Of a stretch of 64,000 nt of DNA, positions 43,542-52,842 are shown one piece after another. The position numbers and the translations under genes were made by a program. Positions within the stretch are counted from its first letter, which is position 1. Each line of letters starts with the position of its first letter. The stretch is from Isosphaera sp. GTDB lineage: Bacteria > Planctomycetota > Planctomycetia > Gemmatales > Gemmataceae. A model generated the notes under the pieces. That model saw only the letters and a program-made list of their open reading frames with translations. It had not been told where the DNA came from and made no database searches. The DNA is taken from assembly GCA_013822345.1 (NCBI GenBank), contig PNKH01000014.1, forward strand, positions 31,418-95,417, written 5' to 3'.

Positions 43542-45023
43542 CTAGACGGTGAACTCGACGAGGTCCGGCAGGGCGACGCGGAGGGCGGCGGCGGTCTTGC
43601 CGGTCAGCCCACACCCGGCCAAGTTGAGCCGGGTGAGGGAGGGGAACCGGTCGGCCGTCAGCAGGCGGGCGGCCCGCGCCCCGACCGGCCGCCCGTACAG
43701 GTCGAGGTGCCGCAGGTGCGGCAGGTCGAGGGCGGACAGGAAGGCGTGGAAGTGGGCCGGGGTCAGCGCCCGGCTGCCGGCCGGGCTCCCGGTCAGCCGC
43801 AGGGTGCGGAGGCCGCGCAGGGCCGGGTTCCGGGCGAGCGCCCGGAGGACGCTCGGGCCGAGGACGTTCCACGACAGGTCGAGGTGCCTCAGCCCGGCGA
43901 GGCCGGCCGACCGGACGACCCGGGCGGCCCCGTCCGGGCCGACGTTGCCGCTCAGGTCGAGCCACCGGACCGCCCCGAGCCACGGGGCCGCGGCCAGGGC
44001 CGCCGCCCCGTCGTTGCCGACCGCACAGTTCGACAGGTCGAGGTGGGCCGGGCGGAGCCACCGGGCGCCGGCCAGGGCGGCCGCCCCGTCCGGCCGCAGG
44101 TACGACCCGCCGAGGTCGAGCCGGGCCAGGGCCGGGAACGCGGCCGACCGGGCGAACCCCTGCCACGCCCGCGCCGGGAACGTGCTCTCGCCGTCGTTGC
44201 GGGTCAGGTGCAGGGTGTGGAGGCGGGGGAACGGGCCGGCCCGGCACAACTCCTCGAACGCCTCGGGCGGGAACGGGTCGCCGAGGTACAGCGCCCGGAG
44301 GTTGCGGAACCACCCGGCCGACCCGAGCGCCCGGACCGCCGCCGCGGACAGCCCGCCCGGGTCCAGGTGGAACCCGGCCAGTCGGCCGAGGTGCGGGGAC
44401 CCGGCCAGGGCGAGGTACCCGGCCTCCCCCGGGGCGAAGCAGAGGTTGAGGTCGCGGAGGTTCCCGAGCCGGGGGCAGGCGGCGACCAGCCGGCCGACCC
44501 CGTCGTGCGGCTCGGCCTCGGCCCGCAACTGGACGGTGAGGGCGTCGAGGTGTTCGACGACCGGGTGGCGGAGGAGTTCGGCGAGTTGAGCCGCCGTGAC
44601 GTACCGGACCACCAGCATCCGGGTCGGGACGGCCGCGAACGCCTTCTCCAGGGCCGCCGCCAGCGCCCGCATCGGCCTCAGCCCGGCCCGCTCGTCCCCC
44701 TCGAACTCCAGGTATCCGGGGAACCCGCGGCGGGTGTTTCCCCACCACCCGGCCCCGCCGGAAAACTCCAGCCCGCCCGGGAACTTGAGGTCCGGGCCGG
44801 GGGCGTGGTTCGCAAGCCAGAGCCGCAGCTCCTCCTGCCGGGCGAGCCGGTCGGCGTACTCCGGGTGGTCCGGGGCGGCCGCGTCCAGCCAGCACCCGAG
44901 GCGGACGAACTCCGCCTCCTCCGCCCGGCCGTGCTCGTCCAGCCAGTCGGCGTACACCAGCCGCGGGGTGTCGTCGGCCGGGGCGGCCAGGATCGCGCGG
45001 TACAGGGCGTCGCCGTCGGACAT
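43542..45023 (-). CDS. TIGR02996-type leucine-rich-repeat protein 1
   Basis: 493 aa. The N-terminus ALYRAILAAPADDTPRLVYADWLDEHG is the Gemmataceae TIGR02996 motif, seen in parts as AILAAPADDTPR and LVYADWLDE. The rest is LRRs of the form LRHLDLSWNVLGPSVLRALA, about 14 units. No signal peptide is present. It is a paralogue of the next gene (45114-46763) and the two are tandem. They probably bind protein partners in the cytoplasm; no enzyme motif is visible. Confidence 0.85.
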   Translation of the reverse strand: MSDGDALYRAILAAPADDTPRLVYADWLDEHGRAEEAEFVRLGCWLDAAAPDHPEYADRLARQEELRLWLANHAPGPDLKFPGGLEFSGGAGWWGNTRRGFPGYLEFEGDERAGLRPMRALAAALEKAFAAVPTRMLVVRYVTAAQLAELLRHPVVEHLDALTVQLRAEAEPHDGVGRLVAACPRLGNLRDLNLCFAPGEAGYLALAGSPHLGRLAGFHLDPGGLSAAAVRALGSAGWFRNLRALYLGDPFPPEAFEELCRAGPFPRLHTLHLTRNDGESTFPARAWQGFARSAAFPALARLDLGGSYLRPDGAAALAGARWLRPAHLDLSNCAVGNDGAAALAAAPWLGAVRWLDLSGNVGPDGAARVVRSAGLAGLRHLDLSWNVLGPSVLRALARNPALRGLRTLRLTGSPAGSRALTPAHFHAFLSALDLPHLRHLDLYGRPVGARAARLLTADRFPSLTRLNLAGCGLTGKTAAALRVALPDLVEFTV

Positions 45024-45039
45024 GCGGCGGATTATACCG

Positions 45040-45108
45040 CCCGTCCGAGCCGGAAGCGCGAGCGACGGGTTTTGGTCTTCCGTCGCTCGCGCTTCCGGCT
45101 CGGACGGG
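45040..45108. repeat. Palindrome family H, copy 1
   Basis: Arms 45040-45068 and 45080-45108 are perfect 29-bp complements (CCGAGCCGGAAGCGCGAGCGACGG type). Related by the GAGCCGG...GAGCGACCG core to the copies at 51494 and 58976. It lies between the two LRR paralogues, five bases beyond the stop of the upstream one. Confidence 0.88.
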
Positions 45109-45113
45109 CCCCG

Positions 45114-46763
45114 TCACAACACCACCCCGCGCCGCCGGGCCAGCCGCCGGCGGGCGGCCTTCGGGACCCCGGCCCCGAGGTGCGCCAGCCCGAGCCGCGG
45201 GCACACCTTCGGGTCCGCCAGCCGCCCGGCCGCCGCCCCCACCTTGTTCCCCCCGAGGTCCAGCACCACCAGGTCGGTCAGACCCTTCGACCCGAGCACC
45301 GCCGCCGTCCCCCTCTCCCCGAGCCCGCACCCGTTCAACACGAGCCGGGTGAGCCGGGCGAACGCCGGGGACGACGCCAGCACCCGGGCCCCGCGGACCG
45401 CCACCGGCAGGGCGGTCAGGTCCAGGTGCCGCAGGTCCGGGGTGCCGGTCGCCGACAGGAAGGCGAGCACGTCCCGGGCGGCGACCGGGGCCCGGGTGGT
45501 GTTCGTCCGCCCGACCGACAGGGCGGTGAGCCGGCGGAACGCCCGCCCGGCGGCGACCGCGGCCAGCCCGCCCGGGCCGAGCGGGTTGCCGGACAGGTCG
45601 AGCCGCCGCAGCCCGCCCAGCGGGACCGAGTCGGCCAGGGCCGCCGCCCCGCCGGCGGTGATCTCGCACTCCCGCAGCTCGAGCACCCGCAGGGTCGGGG
45701 CGAACCCGGCCGCGGCCAGCGCCTCCGCCCCGGCCTTCCGCACCTCGCACCCGCTCAGGTCCAGGTGCCGCAGCGGCCACCGGGCCCGGGCCAGCAGGGC
45801 GACGTGCTCGGCCGTCAGCCGGGCCCCGGACAGGTCCAGGTGCGAGAGGCGCGGGAAGGCGGGGCCGGCGGCGAACCGGCGGACCGCCGCCCCGGCGCCG
45901 GGCGCGACCACCCCCCGCAGGACGAGGGCGGCGAGCCGGGGCATCGGGGGGAAGTCGGCCAGCACCCGGAGGTTGTCCCCGCCGCCGGCCCACAGGTGGA
46001 GCCGGCGGAGGTCGCGGAACCACCGGGACCCGCGGAACTCGCGGACCGCGTCGGGGTCGACCGGGTAGTCGAGGGCCAGCGACTCCAGGCCGGCGAGCCG
46101 CCGGGACCGGGCCAGGGCCCGGCACCCGGCCGCCCCGACCGGGATGTCGAGGTACAGCCGGCGGAGGCCGGCGGCGTGCGGGGAGGCGGCCACGGCGGCC
46201 ACCGCCTCGTCCTCGTCCCCGTCGCCCAGGTAAGAGTCCAGGTACAGCCCGCGGACGTGGGCGAACACCGGGTGGCGGGCCAGCAGCGCGACCTCCTCGG
46301 CGGTCGCGTCCTCCAGCTGGAGGGTGCGGGCCGGGGACCGGGCGAACGCCGCCGCCAGCTCCCCGGCCAGGACCTCGACCGTCTCGGCCGGGTCGTCCCC
46401 GTAGTCGTCGAACGACACCACCTCGAGGAACCCGCGGCGGAAGTCGGCCCACTCCCCGGTGCCGTAGTAGGGTTCGGCGAACAGGCCGGGGAAGGCCGGG
46501 TCGGGGGCCGGGTCGTGGGTGTTCAGCCAGGCGGCGAGGTCGGCGGCCCGCTCGAGCAGGTCGGGGTAGTCCGGGTCGTCGGCCGCGGCGGCCGCGAGCC
46601 GGCACTGGGCGCGGACGAACTCGGCCCGGGCGGACGGGCCGGCGGCCGGGGACGGGCCGGGGTCCGGGCGGTTCTCGTCGAGCCAGTCGGCGTAGGCGAG
46701 GCGGGGGGTGTCCTCGTCCGGGGCGGCGGCGATGGCGGCGAGCAGGGCCGGTTCGTCACTCAT
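45114..46763 (-). CDS. TIGR02996-type leucine-rich-repeat protein 2
   Basis: 549 aa. ALLAAIAAAPDEDTPRLAYADWLDENR at the start is the TIGR02996 motif (AAPDEDTPRLAYADWLDE). The ~15 LRRs include LRHLDLSGCEVRKAGAEAL and LRRLDLSGNPLGPGGLAAVA. It is longer than its neighbour by an acidic insert near residue 170 (LGDGDEDEAVAAVAA). It ends with a basic tail AARRRLARRRGVVL. Tandem duplication with the gene at 43542 followed by divergence is likely. Confidence 0.85.
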   Translation of the reverse strand: MSDEPALLAAIAAAPDEDTPRLAYADWLDENRPDPGPSPAAGPSARAEFVRAQCRLAAAAADDPDYPDLLERAADLAAWLNTHDPAPDPAFPGLFAEPYYGTGEWADFRRGFLEVVSFDDYGDDPAETVEVLAGELAAAFARSPARTLQLEDATAEEVALLARHPVFAHVRGLYLDSYLGDGDEDEAVAAVAASPHAAGLRRLYLDIPVGAAGCRALARSRRLAGLESLALDYPVDPDAVREFRGSRWFRDLRRLHLWAGGGDNLRVLADFPPMPRLAALVLRGVVAPGAGAAVRRFAAGPAFPRLSHLDLSGARLTAEHVALLARARWPLRHLDLSGCEVRKAGAEALAAAGFAPTLRVLELRECEITAGGAAALADSVPLGGLRRLDLSGNPLGPGGLAAVAAGRAFRRLTALSVGRTNTTRAPVAARDVLAFLSATGTPDLRHLDLTALPVAVRGARVLASSPAFARLTRLVLNGCGLGERGTAAVLGSKGLTDLVVLDLGGNKVGAAAGRLADPKVCPRLGLAHLGAGVPKAARRRLARRRGVVL

Positions 46764-46821
46764 GGGCGGACATGATACCCGCCCCGGCCGCGGCGGGGAA
46801 CGCCGGGGGTCGGTCCCCGCG

Positions 46822-47196
46822 CTAGATGAACCCGCGGGCCTGTGAGTCCCACGCCACCCCGACCAGCACCCAGACGGCCGCCGCGAACAGGCACAGCACG
46901 ACCCCGACCACGCACAGCACCCGCGGCTCCCCGGTCCGGTCCGCCAGGGCGTTGCCGCGGAGCCCGACCACCACCCCGGCCAGCGACAGCAGCACCACCA
47001 GGCCGGCCCCGGCGTACCCGCCGTACGCGGCCAGCCGCTTGTCCCCGGCCGACCACCCGCGGTACCCGCCGGCCTCCAGCCAGAACGCCATCTGGAACGT
47101 CGGCAGGGTCATCAGCAGGAACACGGCCGCCAGGGCGAGCGCGGCCGCCCCGTGGTGGGCGGCCGCGTGCGGGTGCGGCCCCGGGCGCGGGTCCAT
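46822..47196 (-). CDS. Small integral membrane protein
   Basis: 124 aa with three hydrophobic helices (AALALAAVFLLMTLPTFQMAF, AGAGLVVLLSLAGVVVGL and VLCVVGVVLCLFAAAVWVLVG), a His-rich N-terminus (HPHAAAHHG) and no known motif. It is tandem with the LRR gene (58-bp gap) and follows a 69-residue gene by 22 bases, so the three may be co-transcribed. Function unknown. Confidence 0.65.
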   Translation of the reverse strand: MDPRPGPHPHAAAHHGAAALALAAVFLLMTLPTFQMAFWLEAGGYRGWSAGDKRLAAYGGYAGAGLVVLLSLAGVVVGLRGNALADRTGEPRVLCVVGVVLCLFAAAVWVLVGVAWDSQARGFI

Positions 47197-47218
47197 CGGC
47201 GTACCCTCCTCACGGCCC

Positions 47219-47428
47219 CTACTGGAGCGCGACGAACCGCATCACGCCCGGCCCGCCCTGCTCGACCCGGTAGCGCGTGCCGGCGACCTCCCCGGCCACC
47301 ACCCGCAGCACCACCTTCCGCGGGCCGGTCCGCTCGAACCAGACCACGTCGCCGGGGTTGACGGTGACGGTCACCTCGACCTCGTCCCCGTCGTTGGCGA
47401 ACACCAGCCCTTCGACCTCGAACTGCAT
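47219..47428 (-). CDS. Small hypothetical protein
   Basis: 69 aa, all beta-strand-like: MQFEVEGLVFANDGDEVEVT, VNPGDVVWFERTGPRKVVLR and RYRVEQGGPGVMRFVALQ. Resembles a small barrel, but I do not recognise it. It lies between two membrane-protein genes on the same strand. The short length lowers certainty; its clean spacing (22 bp to the next gene) supports it. Confidence 0.55.
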   Translation of the reverse strand: MQFEVEGLVFANDGDEVEVTVTVNPGDVVWFERTGPRKVVLRVVAGEVAGTRYRVEQGGPGVMRFVALQ

Positions 47429-47463
47429 CGCACGCCCTCCGCCCGCCGTGCCGGGGAAGCCGG

Positions 47464-47511
47464 CCCGTCCCCGTGAGCCGGCGGGGGCCCCCGCCGGCTC
47501 ACGGGGACGGG
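47464..47511. repeat. Perfect 48-bp palindrome over a stop codon
   Basis: Arms 47464-47487 and 47488-47511 are exact 24-bp complements without loop (CCCGTCCCCGTGAGCCGGCG start). The right arm includes the last codons and the TGA stop (complement of 47499-47501) of the large membrane protein gene. Confidence 0.88.
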
Positions 47512-49301
47512 TCGCCCTCGGCCGTGATGACCGTGACGGACTCGACGGTGAACTCGCACGCCCGGGTGTCGGGCTGGATCTTGATCTCGTCCGCGGTCGC
47601 GTAAACCCAAACCGGCATCACCGCGGGGTCGGGGTGGGTGGGCAACACGAAGTGGGTGTACCTCCGGGCCGGGGCGAACTCCTCCCGGGACGAGTCCCGC
47701 CAGAAGAACTGCAGGTACGGGCTCATGCCGGCGTCGTTCCGGTGCCGGATGCGGACCTCGACCCCGCGCACGAACTCCCGCCGCGGCAGGGCGAACACGA
47801 GGTACGAGTCGCGGCCGGCCGCGTGGAACGTGCCCCCCTCCCAGCGGCCCTCGTGGACCCGGGTGGGGCTCACGGGGATCGACTCGCGCCGGAACGGCGG
47901 GTCGTCTCGGAGTTGGCCGAAGACGCCGATCCGGTGCCGCCGCATCACCTCCATGGCCGAGCACGTGTCCTCGTGGAAGAACGCGACCGCCTGGTGGTGG
48001 CGGGCGCTCACCTGCGAGACCGGCAACCCGGCGCGGACGTCGGCCTCCAGTGCGGCCTTCCGGGCTCGCTCCCACCGCCCGAACTCGACCGCCCAGGGCG
48101 CGTTGCCCGCCAGCGCGGCGGTCGCGAGGGCGAACAGGGCGACCTGGGCGCCCCGCGCCAGCCGGCCCCGCCCCGCCACCTGCCACGCGAAGTAGGTGCC
48201 GAACAGGAGCGGGGCGGCCATCGTGCTGTAGTAGTGGTTGTCGAGTACCCCCTCCACGCCGTACCCCCGCCGGCCCCAGCCGACGGCCGCCGCCAGGGTG
48301 GCGAACCCGAGCAGGTAGCAGAGTGCCCCGGCCAGGGCCGGGCCCCGGCCCGACCGGTCGCGCAGGAACCGGACCGCCACCGCGACCGTCGTGCCGGCCA
48401 GGACCGCCCCGGCCGCGACCCCGGCGTAGGGCCAGAGCGCCCGGCCCGCCGGCCCGAACGCCGAGGCCAGGAACGCCAGGGACGCCTTGACCGCGACCCC
48501 CAACCCGCCGCCGGCCGCGTCCGTGGCGGTGTACGTCAGTGGCTGGTAGCCCACGAAGTAGAGGCCGCCGACGGCCGACACGAGGACGACGACGGCGACC
48601 GCCGCCCGGGCGGCCGACCGCCCCGCGGGACCCCCGGTCCGCCACCGCACGACCCCGACGTAGCCCAGCCAGAGGAAGGTCGCCGGGGCGAAGACCAGGC
48701 CGTTCGCCCCGGACAGGACCATCGCCAGCAGGAGCAGACCCACCAGCCACACCGCCGCGGCAGACGGCCGGGCCCCGGTCCGCGTCATCGCCAGCAACAG
48801 GCCCGCCCCCAAGACGGTGGCGAAGACGTAGGTGAAGGTCATCCCCCAGAGGAGCGCCCCGCAGTGGCCCGGGTGGAGGAGGGCGAACGGGATCGCGGCG
48901 TCCGTCCAGCGCGTCCGCCCGCGGAGCCTCCGCACCACCCGCAGGAGGAGGGCGGACAGCCCCCCCAGCCAGACGACATTCGCGAGGGTCATGGACCGGG
49001 CGTCGCACCCCGTCGCGGCGTAGGCCCCGGTGAACAGGAGCCTCGGGAGGGGGAACCGGTGCTCGTTGCCCTGCGACCAGAGCCAGCCCGGCGTCAGCGG
49101 CGCTTCACCGGTCGCCCGCTCCACGTAAGCGAACTCGTCCAGGAACGGGACCCGGCTGCCGTACCCCACGCAGTACGCGACGGACGCCGAGCACAGAACG
49201 GCCAGGCACGTCCAGACGAACACCGTCTCGGCCCGACTCCACCCGTCCGACCGGGGGGCGGCCTCCCGCGCCGCCGCGGCGCCTGCGAGCGAGTCGTCCA
49301 C
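47499..49301 (-). CDS. Polytopic membrane protein, possible glycosyltransferase (GT-C-like)
   Basis: 600 aa with ten or more hydrophobic helices. In the first loop VPFLDEFAYVERATG carries the acidic pair (DE) typical of GT-C enzymes, and GWLWSQGNEHRFPLPRLLF follows as a second conserved-looking loop. The C-terminal ~190 residues are soluble and contain a beta-sandwich-like stretch (GRDSYLVFALPRREFVRGVEVRIR in two halves). A lipid-linked sugar transferase is plausible, not certain. Its last codons lie in a 48-bp palindrome. Positions 49302-49549 before the divergent gene are relatively AT-rich, without a clear promoter. Confidence 0.7.
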   Translation of the reverse strand: MDDSLAGAAAAREAAPRSDGWSRAETVFVWTCLAVLCSASVAYCVGYGSRVPFLDEFAYVERATGEAPLTPGWLWSQGNEHRFPLPRLLFTGAYAATGCDARSMTLANVVWLGGLSALLLRVVRRLRGRTRWTDAAIPFALLHPGHCGALLWGMTFTYVFATVLGAGLLLAMTRTGARPSAAAVWLVGLLLLAMVLSGANGLVFAPATFLWLGYVGVVRWRTGGPAGRSAARAAVAVVVLVSAVGGLYFVGYQPLTYTATDAAGGGLGVAVKASLAFLASAFGPAGRALWPYAGVAAGAVLAGTTVAVAVRFLRDRSGRGPALAGALCYLLGFATLAAAVGWGRRGYGVEGVLDNHYYSTMAAPLLFGTYFAWQVAGRGRLARGAQVALFALATAALAGNAPWAVEFGRWERARKAALEADVRAGLPVSQVSARHHQAVAFFHEDTCSAMEVMRRHRIGVFGQLRDDPPFRRESIPVSPTRVHEGRWEGGTFHAAGRDSYLVFALPRREFVRGVEVRIRHRNDAGMSPYLQFFWRDSSREEFAPARRYTHFVLPTHPDPAVMPVWVYATADEIKIQPDTRACEFTVESVTVITAEGDPSP

Positions 49302-49549
49302 GTCAACCCTCCACCGCGGCGCGGGGTGTCTCAGTCGGAGCGATCTGGAAAGGTCGACTCGTAACTCGCTCGATCACAATCGGTCTATCGGGTGGCCTTC
49401 CGACGGCAACTGCCGGGGCGGCCCCGGCGGGTGCCGGTGCGGTGACGGACCGGTCCGGCGGTCGCGGGACCGGGCGGAGGCGACGAAACTCCCCTCGACA
49501 CCCGGCCCGCCGGACGGTATCCCCCCGCGGCCAGCGCGGAGGGGCACCC

Positions 49550-50554
<1,005 letters not shown>

Positions 50555-50620
50555 CCCCGTGGGCGAGGCACTCCTGCCTCGCATCGAGTTGAGCGAGGCA
50601 GGAGTGCCTCGCCCACGGGG
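50555..50620. repeat. Palindrome family C, copy 2
   Basis: Arms 50555-50582 and 50593-50620 are perfect 28-bp complements (CCCCGTGGGCGAGGCACTCC start). It begins at the base after the ATPase stop codon. Confidence 0.92.
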
Positions 50621-50638
50621 CCAGGGGCGGCTGCCCCT

Positions 50639-50697
50639 CGTGGGCGAGGCACTCCTGCCTCGCCCCGGTTCGGCGAGGCAGGAGTGCCTCGCCCACG
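50639..50697. repeat. Palindrome family C, copy 3
   Basis: Arms 50639-50664 and 50672-50697 are perfect 26-bp complements, nearly the same sequence as copy 2, which ends 18 bases earlier. The pair fills the space between ATPase and permease genes and ends nine bases before the permease ATG, so it covers that gene's leader. Confidence 0.92.
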
Positions 50698-50706
50698 GGA
50701 GATGTG

Positions 50707-51489
50707 ATGGACTCGCCGCCGGTGGTCACCGTCCGGTTCAACAAGTTCCTGCCGTACTGGGCGGTGTTCCGGACCGACCTCCGCCAGACCCTCCGCGGGT
50801 GGGCGTACCGGCTGTGGGTGCTGACCACCGTCGTCGCCGCCGCCGGGTTCCTCCTGTACCGGGTCGGGCTCCACCGCGAGGCCGGGCTGGTGCAGTCGGC
50901 GGCCGCCCAGTGCGGCGACCTGTTCCGGCTGCTGGTGGTCGGCAGCCTGGCCCTGGTGGTGGTGCTCGCGGTGTCCGCGGTCGGGGCCGAGCGCGGCAGC
51001 GCCGCCGACGCGGTGCTGAGCCGCGGGATCAGCCGGCACCAGTACTTCCTGGCGAAGTGGCACGCCCGGCTGGCCGCCGTCGTCCTCACCTTCGCCGCCC
51101 TCGCCGCCGGGGTGCTCGCCTCCGGGTACTTCCTGTTCAAGACGGACGCCGAGACCGACCTGACCCTCGGCGGGGCGGCCGCCGCGGTCGCCGCCGTGGC
51201 GGCGGTGCTGGCGGTGATCGTGTCGTGGGGCGTGACGGTCGGGGCGCTGGCGAACGGGACGGTGCTCGGGATCACCGTCTTCTGGCTGGTGCTGTACGGG
51301 GCCGGGTTCCTGCTGTCGCTCCTGCCGGAGCCGTGGCCGAGCCCCGGCCGGGAGTTGGCCCGGCTGACGTTCGTCCTCCGCGGCCAGTTCCGCGACGGGT
51401 TCCTCCCGAACCTGGTGGCGGGGTCGGCCGGGCTGTGCGCCGCGGCCGCCGCCGTCGGGCTGGTCGGGTTCAGCCGGCGAGACGTGTGA
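50707..51489 (+). CDS. ABC-2-like transporter permease
   Basis: 260 aa with six hydrophobic helices, among them LRGWAYRLWVLTTVVAAAGF, LVVGSLALVVVLAVSAVGA and VAAVAAVLAVIVSWGVTVGA. The SRGISRHQYFLAKWHARL loop between helices resembles the coupling loop of ABC-2 permeases (in the family, PVSRxxYxLGK). It is the probable partner of the ATPase at 49550. ATG 50707 directly follows a GTG at 50704. The substrate is unknown. Confidence 0.75.
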   Translation: MDSPPVVTVRFNKFLPYWAVFRTDLRQTLRGWAYRLWVLTTVVAAAGFLLYRVGLHREAGLVQSAAAQCGDLFRLLVVGSLALVVVLAVSAVGAERGSAADAVLSRGISRHQYFLAKWHARLAAVVLTFAALAAGVLASGYFLFKTDAETDLTLGGAAAAVAAVAAVLAVIVSWGVTVGALANGTVLGITVFWLVLYGAGFLLSLLPEPWPSPGRELARLTFVLRGQFRDGFLPNLVAGSAGLCAAAAAVGLVGFSRRDV

Positions 51490-51493
51490 CGGC

Positions 51494-51560
51494 CGGCGAG
51501 CCGGGAGCGTGAGCGACCGGAGGGAGGCGTCCTCCGGTCGCTCACGCTCCCGGCTCGCCG
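51494..51560. repeat. Palindrome family H, copy 2
   Basis: Arms 51494-51523 and 51531-51560 are perfect 30-bp complements around a seven-base loop. It lies between convergent genes, four bases after the permease stop codon. Confidence 0.92.
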
Positions 51561-51573
51561 GGTGGACGGCCCC

Positions 51574-52518
51574 TCACCCGCGGACCCCCATCGTGTCGTC
51601 CTTCTTCCCGATCAGCACGTCCGTCGCGTCCGACCGGATGACGTCGTCCCGGCTGGTGTCGTTGCCCAGCAGGATCACGTCCGACCCGCTGTTCCCGCTC
51701 ACGTCGTTCGACCGGGCCCGGCCGACCAGGGTGTCGTTCCCGCCGCTCCCCTTCAGCAGGGTGAACTCGCCCCGCCCGCCGACCAGCATGTCGTCCCCGC
51801 CCGACCCGTACGCGGCCTCCGTCACCCGCGAGTCGTTGACGTACGTGTCCTTCCCGGTCCCGCCGAAGAACGCGATCCCCTTCACCCCGGTGAAGGTCAG
51901 CGTCTGCACCCCCTTCCCGTCCCCCAGGTCGGTCCGGACCGTCAGGCCGTCGGCCGCCTTCCCGGTCTGGGTGATGAAGGTCGACGACCCGTTGTTCGTC
52001 GGGGCGATGTACAGCACCCCGTCCTCCACCCCGACGAACCCGCTCCCCGGGGTCCGCCCGGGGGCGAAGAACCGGGTCAGCGCGTCGGACTTGTCGGCCG
52101 ACACGGTCGCGGAGTTGTTGACGAACAGCCGGTCCCTCCCGCCGCCGTCGGCCAGGATGGTGTTCGTCCCGAGCAGGGTGTAGACGGTGTCCCGCCCGGC
52201 CCCGGCGGACACGACGTTCAGCCCGGTCCCGCCGAACAGGGTGTCGTCCCCGGCGTTCCCGACCAGGGTGCCGGTGACCGCGGTGTTGTTCTGGATCACG
52301 TCCCGCCGGTCCCCGCCGGTGACCACCAGCTGCGAGACGGTGGAGGCGGCGAACGTGCCGAGGGTCTGGCCGTCGACGGTCACCACGATGTCGGTGCCGC
52401 TGGCGTCGACCGACGCGGTGTGGGCGACGCCGTCGTCCAGGGTCACGGAGAGGAGGCCGTTCTGGAGGACGGCCGAGGACATCACTTCGCGGGCTTCGAG
52501 GCGTTCGCAGCGGAGCAT
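51574..52518 (-). CDS. Calcium-binding RTX-like repeat protein
   Basis: 314 aa. The N-terminus MLRCERLEAREVMSS carries the L-E-x-R-x-(V/L) motif found at the start of many planctomycete extracellular proteins, probably a sorting signal. The body has RTX-like nonapeptides (GNAGDDTLFGGTGLN, GSGGDDMLVGG, GSGGNDTLVGR, GNSGSDVILLG) that would bind calcium. Met 52518 is chosen because it opens the LExR motif with GGGAG upstream; the frame to 52701 is Arg/Pro-rich filler. Positions 52519-52842 otherwise hold no recognisable feature. Probably a surface protein. Confidence 0.78.
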   Translation of the reverse strand: MLRCERLEAREVMSSAVLQNGLLSVTLDDGVAHTASVDASGTDIVVTVDGQTLGTFAASTVSQLVVTGGDRRDVIQNNTAVTGTLVGNAGDDTLFGGTGLNVVSAGAGRDTVYTLLGTNTILADGGGRDRLFVNNSATVSADKSDALTRFFAPGRTPGSGFVGVEDGVLYIAPTNNGSSTFITQTGKAADGLTVRTDLGDGKGVQTLTFTGVKGIAFFGGTGKDTYVNDSRVTEAAYGSGGDDMLVGGRGEFTLLKGSGGNDTLVGRARSNDVSGNSGSDVILLGNDTSRDDVIRSDATDVLIGKKDDTMGVRG

Positions 52519-52842
52519 GATGGGACTCCCATGATGGGCGCGCGCGGGTCGGCCGGCGCGGCCCCCGGACCGGCCCGCGGACTGCGGGCGGCGGAAGGGG
52601 GCGGACGAATGGACGCCACCGGGCCGGAGGCAGCCGGCCGATCTGGAGGGGGTTGAGCGAGTCGCGAGTCGAACCGGGACGGGAGGGGACAACAGATTCA
52701 TACCCCGGGCCGGCGGGCGTGCAACGCGCCGGGCGGGGCGGAAGTGCGGGAATCCGCGGTCGGGTTAACAGTCTGTGAGAGCCAGCAACACCCCGCTGCC
52801 GGCCGTTAGCCGTGCGGCCCGGCGGGGCGGATTTTCGGGAAC

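Noticed and set aside
41275..46775. Frames of ~1,800 codons on both strands over the cyanophycinase-like and LRR genes
   Set aside because: Stop codons are rare by chance at this GC content. The translations are low-complexity Arg/Gly/Pro/Ala with no fold, while the LRR and S51 proteins in the other frames have full motifs.
50555..50697. CRISPR array from the two family C copies in a row
   Set aside because: Only two units, each an inverted repeat in itself, without equal spacers and with no cas genes anywhere in the window.
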